From an uncultured Muribaculaceae bacterium (lineage in GTDB: Bacteria > Bacteroidota > Bacteroidia > Bacteroidales > Muribaculaceae): a stretch of DNA of 64,000 nucleotides. The position numbers were made by a program, and so were the translations under genes. Shown here piece by piece: positions 17,476 through 26,295 of this stretch (within the stretch, counting starts at the first letter, position 1; the number at the start of each line of letters is the position of its first letter). Where the stretch lies: contig CAJUPZ010000008.1 in the NCBI GenBank assembly GCA_910588065.1, positions 45,747 to 109,746 on the forward strand, in the 5' to 3' direction. Under the pieces are notes generated by a model. That model saw only the letters and a program-made list of their open reading frames with translations, made no database searches and was not told where the DNA came from.

Positions 17476-19272
17476 TCATTTTATATCGATGTTCATACTC
17501 TGCGGACCGTCGAACGTATTGTTGTCCATCTCCACATTTTTGACACGCAGAAACTTGTATGTGAAACGGTTTGAGTGAAACGGAGGGTACTCCTTGTTGG
17601 TTGACACAGTGTTGTTTACGAATGTCAGGCCATCCACAGACTTGGCGTAGAGCACCGGGGCATCAAAAGTGTTGAACCGGTTGTTTTCAATAACTATTCC
17701 GCTGTGAAAATATTTTGACTGCGCGGCGATATCCGGGATTTCCGGATAGATCGAGATTATAGCCTCGGTGAACTGGAAGAGGTTTGTGAGCGCATTGACA
17801 AATGTATTGTCTATTATTGTCACATCGCGGCAGGCACCGGTTTCAAACCACCCGTTGCAGTCGCCGCAAAGCAGAATCGCGGTGCCGGATGTGTGGTCAA
17901 AAAGGTTTGACGAAGCGACAACTTTGCGCGGTGTGGAAAAGAGACTTCCGCGTGCGCGGTTATTGCGTATTGTATTTTGGTCAAAAACCACCGAGGGGCT
18001 CCATGTAAGGTTCTCGATACCGCTTGGATTGCGCGGATTGACAGCAGTGTCCACCGGCTGTGCAAACACTATTTTCATCTCTTTGGCGCCGTTGATTTCA
18101 GCTTTGTCAGCCGGCTCGATTGACACTATGGTATTGGGGGTGCCTGCAATCTCCATTGTGCGTGAAGCCACAAACTGCACGGTGTCGCCCACCTCGCCCC
18201 ACTTGAAGCCATACGACTGAGGGTGCATATATCTGCCTATGAGTGTATGGTCGTCGGGGCGTCCCACAACCTTCAGATAGGTGCCGTGCACATTTATGGC
18301 ATCGTCCATCATGTTCTCATACAGGCCGCCCACAGAAGATATGTGGCCTTTGCAGCCGGAAAAATGCGTTGCATCGGCCTGGGTTGTGAAGTAGCGCGGA
18401 TCATCATCCCCGCGCAGGCACACACTGAAGCCGCTGAGGCTGATGTTTTCGCACAGCTGCGCGAGCAGTCCCATGCCCTCTGCGTAGTGGACGGTGACAT
18501 CCGTCAGGAGAGTGTTTTTATTTTCATGCAGAAATATGCCCGGCGAGGGACGGTCCCAGGTGCGGAGTGCAACCTTTGTGCCGGCAACAAGAGCGCTGTT
18601 GCGCCATTTCGGAGCATAGATGCTGCCATCCTTGCGGGCTATGACGCTGTCGAGGGGCGCGTATATGTCGCTGGTGCGGTATACTATGTGGCGGCTGTCA
18701 GGCTCGAAAGCTATTCCAGCACGGGGAGCCAGTTCCCAGCCGTGGCCACGGGTGATGAACCGGCCACGCTTGTCCACCTTGCAGTCCACCCACTTCTCGG
18801 GGCGGAACACAATGCCGTCAGCGCCGCTTTCCTCAATTGTAATCTGTGAAATCTGAGGGTCGGCGAAGTCTATGCTCAGTCCGCTGATGCTTACATTCTC
18901 AGAGTTAACCACAGCAACCGGTATCATGCGTCCGTGGCACATGAACTCAGCTCCGTTGCCTGCTACCGTCAGATTATTCCAACCGTCGATATTGAGGCCG
19001 ACAAGCTTTTGCGGAGTCTGGTCGTGGTTTGATATATAATAATGTGTGGCCACAGCCTTCTCGGGATACAGATTGTAGACACCCGGCTCAAAAACCAGCC
19101 TGATGTCCTGCTTGCCGTAGCGCTCTGATATGGCAGACAACGCCTTCGCTATCGCCGGAGCCATATCGGCTTTGCCACCCGGGCGCACACCATAGTCTTT
19201 CAGGTTAATCACTTCTGTTGCTGCAGCGGCAAAGGCAGCGGCAACGATGCATAATGTAAGTAATCGCTTCAT
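17476..19272 (-). CDS. Alpha-1,3-galactosidase, GH110 family
   Basis: A 598-residue secreted right-handed beta-helix enzyme with a signal peptide (MKRLLTLCIVAAAFAAAA). The order of motifs fits GH110: KDYGVRPGGKADMAPAI near the mature N-terminus, HYYISNHDQTPQ (about 77-88), GDDDPRYFTTQADATHFSGC (about 284-303, acidic residues of the active-site region) and MMDDAINVHGTYLKVVGR (about 318-335). GH110 enzymes remove terminal alpha-1,3-linked galactose, as in blood-group B and linear alpha-Gal epitopes, which suits a mucin-exposed gut bacterium. The length matches characterised Bacteroides enzymes (about 600). It stands alone without a susCD pair or other glycosidases, so the specificity (branched only or also linear) is open. 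Confidence 0.82.
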   Translation of the reverse strand: MKRLLTLCIVAAAFAAAATEVINLKDYGVRPGGKADMAPAIAKALSAISERYGKQDIRLVFEPGVYNLYPEKAVATHYYISNHDQTPQKLVGLNIDGWNNLTVAGNGAEFMCHGRMIPVAVVNSENVSISGLSIDFADPQISQITIEESGADGIVFRPEKWVDCKVDKRGRFITRGHGWELAPRAGIAFEPDSRHIVYRTSDIYAPLDSVIARKDGSIYAPKWRNSALVAGTKVALRTWDRPSPGIFLHENKNTLLTDVTVHYAEGMGLLAQLCENISLSGFSVCLRGDDDPRYFTTQADATHFSGCKGHISSVGGLYENMMDDAINVHGTYLKVVGRPDDHTLIGRYMHPQSYGFKWGEVGDTVQFVASRTMEIAGTPNTIVSIEPADKAEINGAKEMKIVFAQPVDTAVNPRNPSGIENLTWSPSVVFDQNTIRNNRARGSLFSTPRKVVASSNLFDHTSGTAILLCGDCNGWFETGACRDVTIIDNTFVNALTNLFQFTEAIISIYPEIPDIAAQSKYFHSGIVIENNRFNTFDAPVLYAKSVDGLTFVNNTVSTNKEYPPFHSNRFTYKFLRVKNVEMDNNTFDGPQSMNIDIK

Positions 19273-19360
19273 CTAAGTAATTTTGCGCAAAAATAAACAA
19301 TGTTTCTGGAATATCCGTGATTTGGCAAGAAAATCAGGCCCGATGCCATAAATCAATAAT

Positions 19361-19391
19361 TTTGCCGCGTTGCGGAATTTTTGTACCTTTG
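19361..19391 (+). promoter_or_regulatory. Promoter of the B12 uptake operon
   Basis: A perfect Bacteroidota promoter: TTTG (19361-19364), 19-bp spacer, TACCTTTG (19384-19391), immediately upstream of the cobalamin riboswitch. Confidence 0.85.
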
Positions 19392-19395
19392 CATC

Positions 19396-19567
19396 GCGTG
19401 GGTTTCGCAAGCGATGGTTCCGTCTGCCCGCGACCAAGAGAGAACCGGGTGAGAATCCCGGACAGTCCCGCTGCGGTAATTTCCTGAAGGCTCCGTCACA
19501 GGCCACTTAGCTTCAACAGCTTGGGAAGGCGACGGTTATGCCGGAATAAGTCCGAAGACCTGCCTGC
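19396..19567 (+). ncRNA. Cobalamin riboswitch
   Basis: Leader RNA with the hallmarks of the cobalamin (B12-box) aptamer: GGGTGAGAATCCCGGACAG, GTCCCGCTGCGG, the CCACTT and GGGAAGGCG segments of the central domain, and the B12 box GCCGGAATAAGTCCGAAGAC near the 3' end. It lies directly before btuB and starts just after a consensus promoter. When adenosylcobalamin or a related cobamide binds, expression of the uptake operon is expected to fall. The end is close to the btuB start (ATG at 19596), which favours translational control, though this is inference. Confidence 0.95.
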
Positions 19568-19595
19568 GCGTCACACCAATGTTATTCTTTCGAGG

Positions 19596-21596
19596 ATGAG
19601 AAAACATCATTCGTTTGCGTTGCCGGCAATTATTTCATGGCTGCTTGTACCGACTTCATCATACGAGGTTGGTGTTGACTCCCAGAGAGCCGACACTCTC
19701 GGGCGCGCCATCTCCACCGTCACCGTCTTAGGTGCGCAAAACAAAACTGTAACCGCCGCCGCTCCCCTTTTCAGACTGTCATCCTCGCAGCTCGACCGCT
19801 TCGGGTTCACCGACATGGGGCAGGCCCTCAAGCGGCTGCCCGGCATTACCCTCAAGGACTACGGCGGTGCCGGTGGACTGAAAACAGTGTCTGTGCGCGG
19901 ACTCGGGGCTGCACACACGGCGGTTGTTTACGACGGCATATCACTCAGCGAATGCCGCAACGGTGAGATTGATCTCGGACGCTTCTCTCCCGACAATATA
20001 GATGCCCTGAGTCTGGCCGTGGGCGACAATGATGACATCTTTCAGCCGGCGCGCCTCCTTGCAAGCGCGGCAACAGTGTTTGTTGCAAACACACCCGCTT
20101 TTGATGACTCGCTCCACATATCCGGCAGGCTGAGAGCCGGCTCATTCGGCTATGTCAACCCATTTGCCAAACTGTCAAAGGGCTGGGGCGGCCGCTACGC
20201 CGCAAACATATCGGCCGACTTTGCGCGCGCCGACAACAACTACCCGTTCACCCTCAGAAACGGCAACACTTCCACCACCGAGCGCCGCTACAACAGCAAG
20301 AGCGCGGTGACAAATGTCGAGGCAAACTTCGCATACGCCCGCTCAGCCTCCTCACGGCTCACCTCCAAAATATATTTTTACGACAGCGACCGTCAGCTGC
20401 CGGGACAAGTCATCTATTATAACAATGACAACCGCGAGCACCTGCATGAGCAGAACCTTTTCCTGCAGTCCACCTACCGCTCGGTGCTGTCGCCGACCCT
20501 GTCGATCCTCGCAAATGCAAAGCTCGGCTGGGATGCCTCGCGCTACAGCGACTACAGCGGCATGTATCCCGGCGGCGAACTCCATCAGAACTATTATCAG
20601 CGAGAGGCCTACGCTTCCGCTGCCCTGCTGTGGACACCGGCCAAGGGCTGGGCTTTCGACTACTCGGCAGACTACGCTTTCAACAATCTGTCCAGCAACC
20701 TCACCACCGAGAACCACCCCTACCGCCACACATTTCTGCAAAGCCTCAGCGCAAGGTGGAAAAACAACCATTTCACCTTCACAGCCAGAGCGTTGAACTC
20801 CATTTACCGCAACGGCTCCCGCTCAGGCCAACACGCTAAAAACGCCACCAGACTTAATCCGAGCGCAAGCATCAGCTACAGACCGGTTGCCGACGCCAAT
20901 CTGTTTGTACGCCTGTCCTACAAGAGCATATTCAGAATGCCCACATTCAACGAATCATATTTCTTTCACTACGGCAGCGCTGACCTCAAGCCGGAAACCA
21001 CTGACCAGTTCAACCTCGGGCTCACCTGGCAGTGCGCCCCGGCTTCATGGCTCACAAGCCTCACCCTCACAGCCGACACCTATATTAATAATGTGAAGGA
21101 TAAGATTGTAGCCGTGCCATACAACCTCTTTGTGTGGCGTGTGGTGAATCTTGACAAGGTGCGCGGGCATGGTGTCGACATATCGCTCAACGGCGACATG
21201 ACGCTGTCGCGGAAACATTCACTGCTTGTGGCCGCGAACTACAGCTACCAGCGCATGGAGCCACGCACATCGCCTGATTTGTACGGCAACCAGATACCCT
21301 ATATACCGCGCAACAGCGGCGGCGCATCGCTAAGTTACGAAAACCCGTGGGTAAACATCAGCGCCAACATATCGGCCTCCTCATGCCGCTACACAACCAC
21401 ACAGAACACCGCCGAAACCCGGATTGCAGGCTATGCCGAGACCGGTGCATCGCTCTACCGCCCCTTCAGGCTGGGCAGATGCTCTCTCGAGGCGAGAATA
21501 GACGTTATAAACATTTTCAACAAACAATATCAGGTCATAGCCCGCTACCCAATGCCCGGACGCTCGTTCAGAGCCGGAATAAAGATAGAACTGTAA
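19596..21596 (+). CDS. btuB: TonB-dependent vitamin B12 receptor
   Basis: Outer-membrane TonB-dependent receptor for cobalamins, 666 residues from the ATG at 19596. The frame is open upstream, but that part lies in the riboswitch and is rejected. A signal-like N-terminus is followed by a plug domain (GFTDMGQALKRLPGITLKDYG, KTVSVRGLGAAHTAVVYDGI) and a 22-strand barrel ending in a typical terminal aromatic region (YPMPGRSFRAGIKIEL). The riboswitch and the downstream BtuG-, BtuF- and BtuC-like genes fix the substrate as a cobamide. It lacks the SusC N-terminal extension. Confidence 0.93.
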   Translation: MRKHHSFALPAIISWLLVPTSSYEVGVDSQRADTLGRAISTVTVLGAQNKTVTAAAPLFRLSSSQLDRFGFTDMGQALKRLPGITLKDYGGAGGLKTVSVRGLGAAHTAVVYDGISLSECRNGEIDLGRFSPDNIDALSLAVGDNDDIFQPARLLASAATVFVANTPAFDDSLHISGRLRAGSFGYVNPFAKLSKGWGGRYAANISADFARADNNYPFTLRNGNTSTTERRYNSKSAVTNVEANFAYARSASSRLTSKIYFYDSDRQLPGQVIYYNNDNREHLHEQNLFLQSTYRSVLSPTLSILANAKLGWDASRYSDYSGMYPGGELHQNYYQREAYASAALLWTPAKGWAFDYSADYAFNNLSSNLTTENHPYRHTFLQSLSARWKNNHFTFTARALNSIYRNGSRSGQHAKNATRLNPSASISYRPVADANLFVRLSYKSIFRMPTFNESYFFHYGSADLKPETTDQFNLGLTWQCAPASWLTSLTLTADTYINNVKDKIVAVPYNLFVWRVVNLDKVRGHGVDISLNGDMTLSRKHSLLVAANYSYQRMEPRTSPDLYGNQIPYIPRNSGGASLSYENPWVNISANISASSCRYTTTQNTAETRIAGYAETGASLYRPFRLGRCSLEARIDVINIFNKQYQVIARYPMPGRSFRAGIKIEL

Positions 21597-21618
21597 TCAA
21601 ACTTCAATTATATCTTCT

Positions 21619-22731
21619 ATGATTAATCGTTTTTTTGCTATCGGAGCCACAGCGCTCGTATCTACAGTCATGCTCACCTCGTGCAGCGATGACTCCAACG
21701 ACAACCTCGTTATCGACCCCGTTGAGGTGAGCGACGGCGTGTTTGTCATCAATCAGGGAAATTACTTCTCAAATGTACCCGGCTCTCTCACATACGTTGA
21801 CTTCAACTCAGGCACAGCTGTTCAGAAAGCTTTTGCCGGTGCAAACTCCGGAATGGTGCTCGGTGACACCCCGCAGGATGCCATCGTTTACGGCACCAAG
21901 CTCTACCTCGCCATCCACGAGAGCAACCTCATCCGTGTTGTTGACCGCAAAACCTTGACTCTCATCAAGGACATCAAACCCGGCGAAGGCTCTGTTGCCG
22001 GCACAGCCCCCCGCTATTGCGCCGCCGCCGAAGGTAATGTCTATGTGACAATGTACGACGGCTATGTAGCCCGCATCGACACCACCTCCCTTGCCATCGA
22101 TGCCAGCGTGAAAGTTGGCCCCAACCCCGATGGAATAGCGGTGTACAACAACAAACTGTATGTTGCCAACTCCGACGGCCTCAACTACCTCAGCAACTAT
22201 GAGAACGGCAAGACTGTCAGCGAAATCGACATAGCCTCTTTCTCCGAGCTGCGCAAAATCAATGTAGGCCTCAACCCCGGTCCTATGGCCGCCACATCAT
22301 TCGGACTCTATGTAATAGCCCGCGGTGACTATATGTCAATCCCCTCGACCCTGCAGCAGATCAACGGCGACGGCTCAGTAACAGATGTCGCCCCTGCGAC
22401 ACTGATGTGCGCCACCCCCTCCGACCTGTACTACCTCAACTCACCCATCGACGCCGGAGGCACCTCGCTCATCAGCCGCGTAAGCGCCTCATCAGCGATC
22501 GGTTATGAGATTGACCCTGTTGCCGCTCCCGCCGCAATCGGAGTAGAGCCGGTGTCAGGCAACATCTTCATCACAGCATACAATATCGCCGCATCCGGCT
22601 ATGCCGACTACTACAACCCCGGCTATATGAACCGTTATGATGAAAACGGCAAGAAGCTCGCATCATACGAAGTGGGTATCAGCCCCTGCGCCATAGCCTT
22701 CAACAACTCTATTGTATTCAATGTCAAGTAA
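21619..22731 (+). CDS. btuG: BtuG-like surface cobalamin-binding lipoprotein
   Basis: A 370-residue lipoprotein with a lipobox ending at Cys22 (TSC) followed by SDDSND, an acidic stretch that fits the Bacteroidota surface-export signal. The rest is a seven-bladed beta-propeller of DUF5074/YncE type, with repeated blade motifs such as VGPNPDGIAVYNNKLYVAN and VGISPCAIAFNN. In Bacteroides thetaiotaomicron BtuG binds B12 very tightly at the cell surface and hands it to BtuB. The position between btuB and btuF under a cobalamin riboswitch makes the same role likely here. The gene overlaps the btuF-like gene by 11 bp. Confidence 0.85.
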   Translation: MINRFFAIGATALVSTVMLTSCSDDSNDNLVIDPVEVSDGVFVINQGNYFSNVPGSLTYVDFNSGTAVQKAFAGANSGMVLGDTPQDAIVYGTKLYLAIHESNLIRVVDRKTLTLIKDIKPGEGSVAGTAPRYCAAAEGNVYVTMYDGYVARIDTTSLAIDASVKVGPNPDGIAVYNNKLYVANSDGLNYLSNYENGKTVSEIDIASFSELRKINVGLNPGPMAATSFGLYVIARGDYMSIPSTLQQINGDGSVTDVAPATLMCATPSDLYYLNSPIDAGGTSLISRVSASSAIGYEIDPVAAPAAIGVEPVSGNIFITAYNIAASGYADYYNPGYMNRYDENGKKLASYEVGISPCAIAFNNSIVFNVK

Positions 22732-23848
22732 TCTACGGATATTATTTTTTCTGCCAACGCTGCTTCTGTCGCTCGGCTGTTCCCGCTCCGGGAACTCCGG
22801 CGCAGAAGGCTGCGTAGCGGAGATACCGCTGCGCCATGCGAAGTATCTCACCCTCTCCACCGACGGAGATGCCACAATCGCCAGGATTTCAAATCCTTGG
22901 GATTCATCGGCTGTACTCGCCACATTAATACTTCTGCCCGACACCGCAGAGATGCCTGAGCAGCTGCCGCAGGGCAAAATTGTGAGAGTGCCGCTCAAGA
23001 ATTCGCTGGTGTACTCCTCAGTGCATGTAGGCCTCATCAAAGAGTTGGGCCACATGGATGCCGTCAAGGGTGTGTGCGATGCCAATTTCATTGCCGACAC
23101 CGCTGTTCTGAGCGAAATATCCTCAAAAAGCATCATTGACTGCGGCAACAGCATGGCTCCGGACCTGGAGCGGATAATCGCATTGTCGCCCGATGCGATA
23201 CTGCTGTCACCCTACGAAAACTCACTCACCAACTCCCGCCTCGAAAGCATCGGTATACCGATAATCCAATGTGCCGACTATATGGAGGCCACCCCCCTTG
23301 CACGCGCCGAGTGGATGAAATTTTTCGGCCTGCTATATGGAGGGGAAGCTGTTGCCGACTCCATTTTCGCTGAGGTGGAGAGCAAATACCTTGCCGTGAA
23401 ATCGAAGGCGACCGGCACCGCCAGCCGCCCCTCCGTGATTTTCGACGGAATATATTCCAACCAATGGTATATGCCCGGCCACAACACCACTACAGCAACC
23501 TACATCCGCGATGCAGGAGGCACAAACCCCTTTGATGACATAGCAACCACCGGCAGCGTGGCTCTGTCTCCCGAAAATGTGCTGGTAAAAGCCCGCAATG
23601 CCGACTATTGGCTGGTGAGATATGCTTCCGCAAGCAACATATCACTGCCCGACTTCCTGGCTCAAAACCGCATATACAAGGAATTTGAAGCGGCAAAAAA
23701 GAACAAAGTGCTATTTTGCAACACCATTTACTCCCCTTTCTTTGACGAGACACCGTTTCATCCCGAATTATTCCTGACCAATCTAGCCGACATACTCCAT
23801 CCCGAACTCGGACTGACCCCGGAGCGCCAATACTTCACCACACCGTGA
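22721..23848 (+). CDS. btuF: Cobalamin ABC transporter substrate-binding lipoprotein
   Basis: A 375-residue lipoprotein (lipobox ending at Cys20, LLLSLGC) with a class III periplasmic-binding fold of the BtuF/FepB type. SIIDCGNSMAPDLERIIALSPDAILLSPY is the conserved first-lobe region, and DGIYSNQWYMPGHNTTT and SPFFDETPFHPELFL belong to the second. It should deliver cobamide to the inner-membrane permease. The ATG at 22721 is preferred over a TTG three codons earlier. Its stop overlaps the permease start by 4 bp. Confidence 0.88.
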   Translation: MSSNLRILFFLPTLLLSLGCSRSGNSGAEGCVAEIPLRHAKYLTLSTDGDATIARISNPWDSSAVLATLILLPDTAEMPEQLPQGKIVRVPLKNSLVYSSVHVGLIKELGHMDAVKGVCDANFIADTAVLSEISSKSIIDCGNSMAPDLERIIALSPDAILLSPYENSLTNSRLESIGIPIIQCADYMEATPLARAEWMKFFGLLYGGEAVADSIFAEVESKYLAVKSKATGTASRPSVIFDGIYSNQWYMPGHNTTTATYIRDAGGTNPFDDIATTGSVALSPENVLVKARNADYWLVRYASASNISLPDFLAQNRIYKEFEAAKKNKVLFCNTIYSPFFDETPFHPELFLTNLADILHPELGLTPERQYFTTP

Positions 23849-24840
23849 AATTTCTGATATCAGGCATAATCACACTTTTACTGGCCATCGCCAATATATT
23901 CATCGGCAGTGTCAGCATACCGGCCAATGAGGTGATAAACATCCTTATGGGGGGAGACAGCTCCTCTGCGGCATACAGCTATATCATTCTGCAAAGCCGC
24001 ATACCCCAGCTCATAACCGCCGCCATAGCCGGGGCATCGCTCGCCGCGTCCGGCCTCATGCTTCAGACCGCATTCAGAAATCCCCTCGCCTCGCCATCCA
24101 TTCTCGGCATAACATCCGGAGCCAGCCTCGGTGTAGCGGTTGTGACCCTCTTCACCGGCTCCACCATCCTCAGCTCCGGCACCCTTACCGGGGGATTTTT
24201 CGCAGTGATAACAGCCGCTTTCGCAGGCAGCCTCGCCACCATGGCCATACTGCTTGCCCTGTCAGCCATTCTCAAAAATGACCTTCTGCTGCTGATTACC
24301 GGCGTGCTCATCGGCTACCTCGTAAGTTCTGTCATCACAATCCTCAACTTCTCCGCCACCGCCGACGGCATACAGAGCTACACCATCTGGGGCATGGGCT
24401 CATTTGCAAGCGTGCCTGAAAACCACCTGCCCATTTTCGGAGCGACAGCCGCCGCGGGCATCCTGCTTGCGCTGCTGCTGATAAAACCGCTGAATATAAT
24501 ACAGTTAGGCAGTGCATACGCACAGAATCTCGGAATCAACCTCACTCTTGTGCGCAACACCATGCTGCTCTCCACCGGCATTCTCACAGCCGCGGTGACC
24601 GCCTACTGCGGCCCGGTAGCATTCATCGGCCTGGCGGTGCCCCACATCACACGGATGATATTCAACACCGCCGACCACCGCACTCTCCTGCCCGCCACAC
24701 TGCTGTGCGGCAGCTGCGTGGCCCTGCTGTGCAATCTGCTCTGCGCGCTGCCGCCCAACGGAGTGCTGCCGCTCAATGCAGTCACCCCCCTGATCGGAGT
24801 GCCGGTAATAATATATGTGATTTTGCGCCGCCGCCAATAA
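23845..24840 (+). CDS. btuC: Cobalamin ABC transporter permease (FecCD/BtuC family)
   Basis: A 331-residue inner-membrane permease with about ten helices. FecCD-family signatures are present: LQSRIPQLITAAIAGASLAASG, QTAFRNPLASPSILGITSGA and YCGPVAFIGLAVPHITRM, the last including the coupling-helix region that docks on the ATPase. The N-terminus is short (MKFLISGIITLLLAIANIFI) but complete. It normally works with BtuD, yet no ATPase gene follows; a DUF1016 nuclease gene starts 49 bp downstream. A BtuD-type ATPase must be encoded elsewhere if the transporter is active. Confidence 0.92.
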   Translation: MKFLISGIITLLLAIANIFIGSVSIPANEVINILMGGDSSSAAYSYIILQSRIPQLITAAIAGASLAASGLMLQTAFRNPLASPSILGITSGASLGVAVVTLFTGSTILSSGTLTGGFFAVITAAFAGSLATMAILLALSAILKNDLLLLITGVLIGYLVSSVITILNFSATADGIQSYTIWGMGSFASVPENHLPIFGATAAAGILLALLLIKPLNIIQLGSAYAQNLGINLTLVRNTMLLSTGILTAAVTAYCGPVAFIGLAVPHITRMIFNTADHRTLLPATLLCGSCVALLCNLLCALPPNGVLPLNAVTPLIGVPVIIYVILRRRQ

Positions 24841-24888
24841 AAGGCCGTTGTACTCGCGAGAATTCGAGAATTATTCGTAAATTCGCAC

Positions 24889-26049
24889 ATGGAACAGAAT
24901 CAAGAAGTAACAAGAATATATAATCACGCAGCAGAAACCATAAAGACTGCAATCCTCAAGGGGCAGTACGAGGCTGCAAAAGGGGTCAATAGAGTTCAAC
25001 TTCTCACAAATTACGCTATTGGCAAATATGTGTCATTGAACACAAGAAAAGGTGTATGGGGAACCGGAGCGTTAAATGCTATCAGTGAACGGTTGAGAAA
25101 ACTTCTTCCCGGTTTACGCGGGTATGGTGAAACTCAGCTCAAAGAGCTGCGCCTATTCTACGAAGGATGGTACTTTATAGACACAAAATCGTCGGTCGTA
25201 ACCGACGATTTACTACACAACAATTCGTCGGTCGCAACCGACGAATTGCAATTGGTTGACCCAGTGGAAGATATTATGAATCTTATTAGGGTTGCCACTC
25301 CCTCCGACTTTCCAATGGAAGATTTTCTCAGCACACCATTTACGCATCATACTACAATCCTTCGCAAATGCGAAAGTAATGAAGAACGGTATTATTATAT
25401 GCACAGATGCGTTGAAGAGCGTATGTCAGTTGAAAGGCTGAAGGCAATCATTGGAAATGGCGATTTTAAGAAAGGGATTATTCCAAATAATTTCTTGGAC
25501 CGGATAGTCGACAAGAGTCTGGCGCATAAAGCCGTAATGCAATTCAAGGACTCTTATCTCTTGGATTTTATAAACGTGGAGGAGATTGGCGAAAGAGATA
25601 AAGAGGACATCGACGAGCGTGTGGTTGAGAAGCAGATTATCCACAACATCAAGAAGTTTATAATGGAATTCGGCAAGGACTTCGCTTTTGTCGGCAACCA
25701 ATATCACCTTGAAATCTACTCGGAAGAATTTTTTCCGGATCTGCTGTTCTTCAACCGCGAGCTCAATGCGCTGGTTGTGGTTGAATTGAAAACAGGTAAG
25801 TTCAAGTCCGGCTATCTTGCCCAACTGATGACTTATCTCCGCATTCTTGATGACAAGGTGAAGAAACCTCATGAGAACCCCTCGATAGGCATTGTCCTAT
25901 GCAAGGAAGCAAACCGCAGCTTTGTTGAATATGTGATGCAGGACTACGACAAACCGATGGGTGTGGCAACCTATACCACATCCAAAGAAGCTCCGGAGGC
26001 ATTGAAGGATGCTCTTCCAGACATGGATGAGCTGAAAAAATTGCTGTAA
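24889..26049 (+). CDS. DUF1016/YhcG-type PD-(D/E)XK nuclease-domain protein
   Basis: A 386-residue protein with an N-terminal DUF1016 helical domain (about residues 1-150, LLTNYAIGKYVSLNTRKGVWG and GYGETQLKELRLFY) and a C-terminal YhcG PD-(D/E)XK nuclease-like domain. The latter contains FFPDLLFFNRELNALVVVELK (catalytic Asp, then Glu-x-Lys near 272-292) and GYLAQLMTYLRILD. Members have been linked to DNA recombination and defence-like islands. It is visibly more AT-rich than its neighbours, sits between btuC and bamD where no functional link is expected, and is followed 9 bp later by repeat copy B, so it was probably acquired horizontally. Two perfect palindromes lie in the linker. Confidence 0.88.
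   Translation: MEQNQEVTRIYNHAAETIKTAILKGQYEAAKGVNRVQLLTNYAIGKYVSLNTRKGVWGTGALNAISERLRKLLPGLRGYGETQLKELRLFYEGWYFIDTKSSVVTDDLLHNNSSVATDELQLVDPVEDIMNLIRVATPSDFPMEDFLSTPFTHHTTILRKCESNEERYYYMHRCVEERMSVERLKAIIGNGDFKKGIIPNNFLDRIVDKSLAHKAVMQFKDSYLLDFINVEEIGERDKEDIDERVVEKQIIHNIKKFIMEFGKDFAFVGNQYHLEIYSEEFFPDLLFFNRELNALVVVELKTGKFKSGYLAQLMTYLRILDDKVKKPHENPSIGIVLCKEANRSFVEYVMQDYDKPMGVATYTTSKEAPEALKDALPDMDELKKLL
25186..25248. repeat. Two tandem palindromes inside the DUF1016 gene
   Basis: First hairpin: arms AAATCGTCGGT (25186-25196) and ACCGACGATTT (25201-25211), loop 4 nt. Second: arms CAATTCGTCGGT (25221-25232) and ACCGACGAATTG (25237-25248), loop 4 nt. Both share the core TCGTCGGT/ACCGACGA, and they encode the near-repeat SSVVTDD and SSVATDE in frame within the interdomain linker. 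Confidence 0.9.
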
Positions 26050-26058
26050 GCAAGCTTA

Positions 26059-26222
26059 AGAGTGTGTTTACTTTTAACTTTATGAAATCTTTATAGGTAC
26101 TTCCGGCCTGTATTTAGATTAAATTCAGTCATTATGGAACCCCATAACTCCATCATTCAATCTAAAAACATACTCGTAAGCCCAATATAAATCTTAACAT
26201 AAGTCAAAAGTAAACACACTCT
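26059..26222. repeat. 164-bp inverted-repeat element, copy B
   Basis: Same 164-bp unit as at 16951 but inverted in the window. It starts 9 bp after the DUF1016 stop and ends 32 bp before the bamD -7 box. It differs from the copy at 29156 at about four positions. The TTTGACTTATG end again faces the downstream promoter. Confidence 0.9.
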
Positions 26223-26230
26223 AAATGCGA

Positions 26231-26262
26231 TTTGCCTTTGTAAAAAAAATATTGTAACTTTG
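26231..26262 (+). promoter_or_regulatory. bamD promoter
   Basis: TTTG (26231-26234), about 20 bp spacer, TAACTTTG (26255-26262); bamD starts at 26296. The promoter begins 8 bp after repeat copy B. Confidence 0.75.
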
Positions 26263-26295
26263 CGCTCCAATAGTGTAAACAAAGACAACAGTCTG

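Noticed and set aside
19521..21596. btuB start at 19521
   Set aside because: The 5' part lies within the cobalamin riboswitch.
25186..25248. CRISPR-like repeats in the DUF1016 gene
   Set aside because: Only two palindromic units, no spacers and in frame with the protein; not a CRISPR array.
24889..26049. DUF1016 gene as the missing BtuD ATPase
   Set aside because: No Walker A or ABC signature; it carries a PD-(D/E)XK-type nuclease region instead.
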